The notes under the pieces are model-generated. The model ran no database searches. It saw nothing but the letters and a program-made list of their open reading frames with translations, and was not told the DNA's origin. Made by a program: the position numbers and the translations under genes. DNA of 30,595 bases from Scybalomonas sp905214925 (GTDB taxonomy: Bacteria; Bacillota; Clostridia; Lachnospirales; Lachnospiraceae): positions 1-30,595 of the forward strand of contig CAJMOB010000038.1 of the NCBI GenBank assembly GCA_905214925.1, read 5' to 3'. Shown here piece after piece: positions 25,622 through 30,595 of this stretch; the stretch's first letter is position 1, and each line of letters begins with the position of its first letter.

Positions 25622-25928
25622 GCGATTGAAAAAGACATAAAATATGGATTTGTATAGATGAGAAATCAGTAAGCTTGTACTGACAGGATGGAGCGTTCCA
25701 ACAAGGTTCAATTCTGCCTTTCAGGAATTTTTTTCACAATCTCAACATATGTGGAAACGGTGATTTTGATGACGTATTGTGGTAATAAGAAGAAATAACG
25801 CACGCAACCACAAGATGTTATGGTTTTTAAGTGGAAAACGAGGGGGAAATGGGGCGAAAAATGAACGTTTTTTGCCCTTATTTTTTGCCACTTTCACAGA
25901 TGATATCGGATTTTAGACGGATGACAAA
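25622..25928. other. Intergenic stretch with copy B of the double hairpin
   Basis: No gene is supported in either strand here. The left 180 bases show no motif I recognise. The right half holds the second copy of the double-hairpin element (25806-25885). Confidence 0.6.
25806..25885 (+). repeat. Double-hairpin element, copy B
   Basis: AACCACAA (25806-25813) pairs with TTATGGTT (25818-25825) with one mismatch. GGGC-g-AAAAA (25852-25861) pairs with TTTTTGCCC (25869-25877), followed by TTATTTTTTG. Compared with copy A at 20179, the sequence has drifted, yet the second stem is kept by a paired change (GAGC/GCTC to GGGC/GCCC). The same bulged G is present in both. The layout fits a terminator or a structured repeat. 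Confidence 0.65.
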
Positions 25929-25937
25929 GGAAAATTA

Positions 25938-26189
25938 TGAGAGCAGGTAGAATAAAAACTGGATGTTCTTTTAGAAACGTTTTGTAAAGAGAAATCGGCT
26001 ATATTTATTGTACTACTAGAAGAAAATAATACAAAATATTTTATGGTATCCTTATTTTTATAACAACTTTATAGAGAAATGTTGGCCATTGCCGATGAGC
26101 AAGGTGGTAAGCTTCCAAACCATGTAATGATGTTCGCAGATGAAATTGGTACAATTCCTAAAATTGAATCTATGGAGATGATGTTTTCC
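25938..26189 (+). pseudogene. Internal fragment of a TraG/VirD4-type conjugation coupling protein
   Basis: In one frame the bases translate to LDVLLETFCKEKSAIFIV, then LEENNTKYFMVSLF, a stop (TAA at 26061), and LYREMLAIADEQGGKLPNHV and MMFADEIGTIPKIES, ending MEMMFS. This is the conserved region around Walker B (FADEIGTIP) of the small VirD4/TraG coupling ATPases found on conjugative transposons of Clostridia. Further in-frame stops lie at 25938 and 25953. Nothing of the Walker A half or the C-terminus is present. It is a dead remnant of an integrative conjugative element. Confidence 0.75.
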
Positions 26190-26321
26190 TTCATTTTCTA
26201 GCACCATAATGTATCGAGTAGTGACACTCACTTTCTCAATAAGTTCTTCTTGAGTGAGCATTGCGGCTAAGAGCCTAGATTTAAAAAGTGATCCCATATA
26301 TGAAAGATTTAGATGTTTCAT
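26184..26321 (-). pseudogene. N-terminal fragment of an XRE-family helix-turn-helix regulator
   Basis: The first 46 residues, from MKHLNLSY through LLAAMLTQEELIEKVSV to RYIMVLENEGK, form a Cro/C1-type helix-turn-helix with the TQEEL and TTRYIM-LENEG signatures of regulators from clostridial conjugative elements. GGAGGTGA stands eight bases before the ATG, so the start region looks intact. After residue 46 the frame runs antisense through the TraG fragment to a stop at 26058, so the 87-aa product would be chimeric. Full family members are about 65-110 aa. Confidence 0.72.
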
Positions 26322-26731
26322 TAATAATTCACCTCCAATAGAATTGTGCAGTTTATATAGTTAGAAGAAGAATGTACTAAAAGTTCATTAAAAAGACGAA
26401 TTCAAATTGGAAGGGTTATAAAGGAGGAAAAGATATAGAAAAAAAGTAGTTCTTTGGAAAGTATTATATGTTAAAGGTGAGGTTATATATTTTTATGATA
26501 TATATAGTAGGAATTAAAATATTATGGTGATATATTTAGATGACAATTCTCATGCGTTTATTTTGAGCTTCTATACCCAAGATATTGACTAATATCTTGG
26601 GTATGATACAATTATATTATATAGGTAAAGATAAAAACTGTAATATTTATAGATTATCAAGAGTTGATAATTTCCTAAATTGTTTAAGATATAGAACAAA
26701 TAAAAAATATTTAAGGGGGGGGACAAACTTA
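26322..26731. other. Intergenic stretch between the regulator fragment and the Agr-like pair
   Basis: About 410 A/T-rich bases. It contains the promoter region of the XRE fragment on the left, an AAAGGAGGAAAAG purine block at about 26419 that is followed by no usable start codon, and the perfect palindrome 26573-26604. A frame open from ATG 26585 leads into the response regulator, but it has no RBS and its first 49 residues match nothing. Confidence 0.6.
26573..26604. promoter_or_regulatory. Perfect palindrome upstream of the Agr-like genes
   Basis: ATACCCAAGATATT (26573-26586) and its exact complement (26591-26604) surround a GACT centre. No T-tract follows on either strand, so it is not an intrinsic terminator. 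It may be an operator, an RNA hairpin in the leader or a scar of an element end. LytTR regulators usually bind direct repeats, so it is not the expected AgrA site. Confidence 0.5.
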
Positions 26732-27481
26732 ATGTATAGGATAGCAATTTGTGATGATGATGCAGAGTATATTGAATATTTAGAGCATAAAATAAAAGAT
26801 GTGATTGATTTCTCAGAAAGATATTCGATTTGTAAATATTACTCAGGAGAAGAGTTTATAGAAGGTTTAGATTTGGAATTTGATCTAGTATTTTTAGATA
26901 TGCAAATGGGAAAAGTTGATGGTATTACGGCTGCTTTAAAATTTAGAAAGAAAAATAAAAATGCTGTTCTTGTTTTTTGTACAGGTGTACAATTACCGAA
27001 ACCAGAATTTTTTGATGTTCAGCCGTTTAGATATTTGATGAAAAATTATACAGAAAACAAAATCAATGAAGAATTAAGGAATATCATTGACAAGATGGTA
27101 GAGAACAAAAGAGAGATATTTATTATTGCACGAAGTGATGGAAAAATGAATAAAATATATATTAATGATATAACATATATTTCTAATTTGAAAAGAGGGA
27201 GTTGTATCCATATATTTTTGAAAGAGAATAATCAATGTTATGAGATTATAAGTAATAAAAAGCTAATAGATACTTATGAAGAATTAAAAAATCAATCTTT
27301 TGAATATGCCCATAATAGTTATATTGTAAATTTCAGAGCAATAATAGGAATAAGAAACGAGATTATAACTTTAGAAGACTTAACAACTTTAAATATTTCA
27401 AGAAGTAAAAAAAATGTATTTCACAGTAGATTTGCTAATTACCTTGGAGAAAAGTATAAGAGGAATAGAAAGACATTATGA
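26732..27481 (+). CDS. AgrA-like response regulator (REC + LytTR)
   Basis: A 249-aa cytoplasmic transcription factor. The receiver domain (1-120) has the acidic pocket CDDD at 7-10, the phosphorylated Asp56 in LVFLDMQMG, and a Lys in FRYLMKNY, where the usual Lys-Pro is Lys-Asn. The C-terminal LytTR DNA-binding domain (about 130-240) shows ITYISNLKRG and SYIVNFRAI. I start at ATG 26732 because GGGGGGGA precedes it and the REC domain begins there. Its stop overlaps the kinase start (ATGA). Such regulators serve peptide quorum sensing or bacteriocin control. Very A/T-rich compared with the chromosome genes to the left, which suggests acquisition. Confidence 0.88.
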   Translation: MYRIAICDDDAEYIEYLEHKIKDVIDFSERYSICKYYSGEEFIEGLDLEFDLVFLDMQMGKVDGITAALKFRKKNKNAVLVFCTGVQLPKPEFFDVQPFRYLMKNYTENKINEELRNIIDKMVENKREIFIIARSDGKMNKIYINDITYISNLKRGSCIHIFLKENNQCYEIISNKKLIDTYEELKNQSFEYAHNSYIVNFRAIIGIRNEIITLEDLTTLNISRSKKNVFHSRFANYLGEKYKRNRKTL

Positions 27482-28776
27482 AAATAGCTTTGGAAGTAAT
27501 AACTTGTCTTTTTGAGATTATAATTTTTGATACGTTTTTTAAAGGTGTAATGAGGAGAAAATGTAGTTATCTCAAATATAATATTTTAATATATTTTGGA
27601 ACACTAATTTTAATTAGTTATATTAATTCATTTGAAAATTCAAAATTAAATTTGATAGCTAATATTTTAATATATTTTGTGATTAATAGTCTAATGTTTG
27701 AAGGTAATTTAAAGAAAAAAGTATTTTATTTTATTGCATTTTATACAGTTTTTTCTGGAATAGAAATTATATTTGAGTTTACCCTTTCATTGATGATTGG
27801 AGAAGGATATCGATGGAATAATCAAACTCAATTATCCAAATTAATCATTACATGTCTAGAAAAGTTAGTAACATTTATTATATTATTTCTAATTAGGAAA
27901 AAATTAAATAAAGAAAAATATGGGATAAAAAATGAAATATTAATATATTCTTTTATTTTACCAATTTCTACTTTTGGGATATATAGTGCCCTATTATATT
28001 CGGGTTTGATGTTAAAAGTATCTGGGGTGAGTGAGACACTTTTGATAGTAAGTTGCATTTTGTTGTTTTTTGCAAATGCAATAATTTTTTTAATGTATGA
28101 TTATATTTTTCTATTAAATCATGAAAAACAAACATTGGAAATGATTTCATTGAAAACAGATATGGAGAAAAAGTATTATGATAGAATGGAAAAAGTTAAT
28201 ATAGAACAAGCAAACTACATGCATGATTTAAAGTTTTTACTTAAAACGATTGGAAATTTGGCTATCCATGATAAAAATGAAGAGATTAAGTCTGTAGTCC
28301 AAGATATGAAGATAAGAATAGGAGAAATAGAAGATGAATTCTTTTGTAGAAATAAAGTTTTAAATACTATTTTATGCGAGAAAAAGAGAGAGGCTTTAGA
28401 TAATAAAATAGAGTATAAAGCATATGTGGAGCCTGGAATATATTTAGATTTTATTCAGGATATTGATATTATAATTATGATGAGTAATATTATAGATAAT
28501 GCTATTGAAGCTTCGAAAAAGATTGATTCTGGATATATAGATATCAAGGTTTTTCTAACACAAAATGGACATTTTTTAGTAATAAGGGTAGAGAATAAAT
28601 TTAATGGTATAGTAAAAAAACAAGGGGATAATTTTTGTTCAACTAAAGGGGAAAAAAGTAAACATGGTATTGGACTTAAAAATGTAGCAAATTGTATAAA
28701 AAAATATAGTGGTATTTTACAAATAGATGTTGAAGAGAATATATTTATGGTCTCTATTATTTTTACAGTACTATAA
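27478..28776 (+). CDS. AgrC-like sensor histidine kinase (HPK10, GHKL ATPase)
   Basis: A 432-aa protein. About six membrane segments occupy residues 1-215, the layout of AgrC-type peptide receptors. The phosphoacceptor His249 lies in ANYMHDLKFLLKTI, the N-box is MMSNIIDNAIEAS (N337, N341), and the G-box is KHGIGLKNV (395-403). It is coupled to the response regulator by a four-base overlap. No AgrB protease/exporter or cyclic lactone precursor was found next to it, so its ligand is unknown. Confidence 0.88.
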   Translation: MKIALEVITCLFEIIIFDTFFKGVMRRKCSYLKYNILIYFGTLILISYINSFENSKLNLIANILIYFVINSLMFEGNLKKKVFYFIAFYTVFSGIEIIFEFTLSLMIGEGYRWNNQTQLSKLIITCLEKLVTFIILFLIRKKLNKEKYGIKNEILIYSFILPISTFGIYSALLYSGLMLKVSGVSETLLIVSCILLFFANAIIFLMYDYIFLLNHEKQTLEMISLKTDMEKKYYDRMEKVNIEQANYMHDLKFLLKTIGNLAIHDKNEEIKSVVQDMKIRIGEIEDEFFCRNKVLNTILCEKKREALDNKIEYKAYVEPGIYLDFIQDIDIIIMMSNIIDNAIEASKKIDSGYIDIKVFLTQNGHFLVIRVENKFNGIVKKQGDNFCSTKGEKSKHGIGLKNVANCIKKYSGILQIDVEENIFMVSIIFTVL

Positions 28777-29368
28777 TGTTTTTTTATTTTATCCTAAAAT
28801 AAAATTAAAAAATTTTTAAGAGCATTAAAAAAAATATAGGTTTTTTATCATATATTATCAGAATTTTGATATTTTATTTTTCTTTTTTGTATCTTATTAT
28901 GAAGTTTATTGGTATTTCTTTCCATAGCTAATAAAATGCTTGTTGCAAGTACATTTGCTGCCTCTGTATTTATATATCTTCAAAATAGTATATCTAATTT
29001 TAGCTCCTTAAAAGTTCTTTATATTTGAATGCGTCTATGTACTTAGAGTAAATTTTGGTCTATGAGTGTATTCTGTTTAAAGCCTTTTTTCGATATTTTA
29101 GAAATCTTTTATCTAACTATAAAATTTTGTTGCTTATTTAAAAAAATGGGACTGATTTTTTATATTTGGACTTTAAATAATATTTAGATTCTTTTTAAAA
29201 TGGTATAAGTATATTCTCATTAGTTGATTATATTTTTTGAGATTTGATAAATATTTGTTTAATATTTGGTACTTTTTTGAAGTTGCATTTTTTATTTTTT
29301 ATTCACAAAAAACAAAATTTTCTGTTTATTTTAAAAAAAGTATAACTTTTGGTTATAGTTTCTTTATT
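28777..29368. other. Long A/T-rich stretch without a supportable gene
   Basis: About 590 bases, strongly T-rich on the plus strand. An AT-only hairpin (28782-28804) follows the kinase gene and might weakly end its transcript. On the minus strand near 28870-29075 there are coding-like bits in shifting frames (YIDAFKYKELL, then INTEAANVLATSILLAMERN and a Lys-rich tail), which may be an eroded gene that I cannot name. Confidence 0.5.
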
Positions 29369-29757
29369 TCAAAGCACCTTCGGTAGTTTCGGTTTTTCAA
29401 AGGAAACCATCTTTAAAATCCGAGAGAGCATAGAGGACGATATTTGATATCGCTTTGCAATCTCCTTTTTGGGCAAATGTCAAATAGGTAAAAGAGGACT
29501 GTCTTTGAGGAACGTGTGGTTCTCCGAACATACTTTGCAAGAAAGTCATAAGATTTATAAAAGCGTTTGTCACTATACTTACAAACGTAACGACATTTCC
29601 TTAAAACGAAAAATACCATTTGATGATGATAAGGGATATCCTTTATTGTTTGATTAGCATAATCATGAATCTTTTTTGTTTTATGATTACAGCAAGAACA
29701 AGTGTGAAATGATGGCTTTATTGTGAACGAAAGACATCTTCGTTCTTTCGTTCCCAC
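29369..29757 (-). pseudogene. N-terminal remnant of an ISL3-family transposase
   Basis: The frame from the GTG at 29757 gives a zinc-finger start (HTCSCCNHKTKKIHDYA), then IKDIPYHHQMVFFVLRKCRYVC and KRFYKSYDFLAKY, which is the ISL3 transposase N-terminus. The second Cys pair is damaged (VCKYSDKRF where C-x2-C-x-K is expected). A frameshift between about 29470 and 29500 moves the family match to another frame: KEIAKRYQISSSMLSRILK, FEKPKLPKVL and a stop at 29369. The catalytic DDE part is absent. It cannot encode a working transposase. Confidence 0.75.
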
Positions 29758-29794
29758 TTTTGTATTCCTGCCCCTTTTAAATTTAAAAACTCTG

Positions 29795-29866
29795 TGATAT
29801 AATAATCTGGTTTTTTTATAGTTATTACCTCCGTTTCTTTGTGGTGAAGAGCGGAGGTCTTTTTTA
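29795..29866 (+). ncRNA. Possible short terminated transcript (promoter plus hairpin)
   Basis: TGATATAAT (hexamer 29798-29803) is an extended -10 element. About 25 bases later the stem ACCTCCG (29827-29833) pairs with CGGAGGT (29852-29858), followed by CTTTTTTAT. A transcript of about 55 bases would result. It lies between the ISL3 and IS91 remnants. It may be a small RNA, a leader attenuator, or part of an element end; no homology is recognised. Confidence 0.4.
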
Positions 29867-29959
29867 TAGAGTCTTTTTAAAGAACCTATGAAGAAATGTT
29901 ATACATTTTTTAACCTAGATAATCTGGTATCGAAGATGTTAGCAAGATATTAAACTGTG

Positions 29960-30525
29960 ATGTATCTTTTTGAGTAGTGCGATGTATAGTTGTGATTATT
30001 ATGGCTATTTTAAATTTACCCTTTTTGGATGTAAAATTCATTTTTGTCTTACTTGTGGAAATAAATATTCCATATAATGCTGCAATTCTATATCTTTTAA
30101 AATATTTGGATTTTTCTGTTATTAGTTATATCTTTCATACGTGTAGTCGTGATCTTAAATGGAATTCTTATGTTCATTATTTCTTTCTTAGAACAGCTTT
30201 TTATATAGTTCTTATTAACAAGCTAGAAAAATGACTTTCATCTTGTTTTAAGAAAGTAAAGCTTCTTATTACTAAATTCATAACAATATTATATATGTCT
30301 ATGATAAGCCTAACAAATACGATACCCAAAATGTCATTTCATATGTTAGTCGCTCTGTTATCTTTACAAGTCATATTGCTCACTATGACAGTGATTTCGT
30401 TACCTTTCATTATACTGTCGTAAAGATAATACAGTGGTTTCTGAAAGCTTTTCCTATCCTTGATTTTATAGAATAACATTATCTTCCATAGAATCCAAGA
30501 ATTATGTTGTTGATTACCTTTCTTT
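29960..30525 (+). pseudogene. Degenerate IS91-type transposase
   Basis: Three frames carry successive pieces of an IS91-family transposase. The zinc-ribbon part reads MYSCDYYGYF, then GCKIHFCLTCGNKYS (about 29974-30070), with one Cys changed to Tyr. The next frame gives HTCSRDLKWNSYVHYF (30130-30180), the family's GRDLKWNPHIH motif. The third gives YVYDKPNKYDTQNVISYVSR, HYDSDFVTFHYT and FPILDFIE (30291-30475), then stops at 30474 and 30486 with LP and NPR of the next motif between and after them. At least two frameshifts and several stops show it is dead. The 85-aa frame at 29977-30234 is part of this remnant, not a separate gene. Confidence 0.72.
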
Positions 30526-30595
30526 ATTTTAAAGAAAGGTTTTTTTTGTTAGAGCAAGGCTCTGTTTTCCATTGTGGAGTTTTTCGTGTTCCGAA

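Noticed and set aside
26058..26321. An 87-aa minus-strand frame as an intact XRE regulator
   Set aside because: Only the first 46 residues match; the rest is antisense to a TraG fragment.
28939..29028. A 30-codon plus-strand frame after the AgrC-like gene as an autoinducer peptide precursor
   Set aside because: No ribosome binding site, no AgrD-like cysteine or serine core with acidic tail, and the opposite strand looks more coding-like.
29977..30234. An 85-aa plus-strand frame as a membrane protein gene
   Set aside because: Its DLKWNSYVH motif and neighbouring frames identify it as part of a broken IS91-type transposase; the hydrophobicity comes from an off-frame zinc-ribbon segment.
1..30595. 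CRISPR arrays, tRNA and rRNA genes
   Set aside because: No regularly spaced direct repeats and no tRNA-like or rRNA-like segments were seen on reading both strands.

Overview
The window reads as chromosome of a low-GC, anaerobic Gram-positive bacterium (Bacillota, class Clostridia, most likely Lachnospiraceae or a close relative; this is inferred from gene content and A/T-rich codon use, not from a marker gene). Reasons are AGGAGG-type ribosome binding sites, TTG starts, the oxygen-independent cobalt-early (CbiK/CbiL/CbiD) corrinoid route, and Clostridia-type mobile elements.

Left part (1-5300). The 3' end of a TnpB gene of an IS605/IS607-type element and its right end abut a small HPr-like protein that lacks the phosphorylatable histidine. 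A perfect 25-bp inverted repeat separates it from a convergent YitT-family membrane protein. A possible 30-aa small ORF with its own promoter, RBS and terminator follows on the minus strand. Next comes the de novo NAD operon nadA-nadB-nadC (minus strand), with a palindromic candidate operator upstream.

Middle part (5500-16600). A long plus-strand operon makes cobyric acid and related intermediates: cbiC, cbiD, a cbiE-cbiT fusion, cbiK, cbiL, a cobK-cbiA fusion, cbiB, cobD, cbiP and a BtuR/CobO-type adenosyltransferase. The genes cbiF, cbiG, cbiH and the nucleotide-loop genes (cobU/S/T/C) are absent from this window, and no cobalamin riboswitch is visible in the leader. It is followed by a secreted two-domain protein with its own promoter, deoC, and an RlmD/RumA-type rRNA methyltransferase with a lysine-rich N-terminal extension.

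Right part (20170-30595) is accessory DNA. A complete Qat antiphage operon (qatA KAP-type ATPase, qatB, qatC QueC-like, qatD TatD-like) begins directly after the rRNA methyltransferase. It is followed by a decayed AlbA_2/HATPase_c_4-type pseudogene. The block is bracketed by two diverged copies of a double-hairpin element whose second stem shows compensatory changes. Beyond it lie remnants of a conjugative element (a TraG/VirD4 fragment abutting, in opposite orientation, a truncated XRE regulator), an AgrA/AgrC-like two-component pair with no agrB or agrD in view, and a graveyard of ISL3-type and IS91-type transposase fragments carrying several frameshifts and stops.

The most interesting items are the Qat locus with its paired hairpin repeats, the His-less HPr-like protein beside the TnpB element, the minus-strand small ORF, the orphan Agr-like pair behind a perfect palindrome, and the cobK-cbiA fusion.
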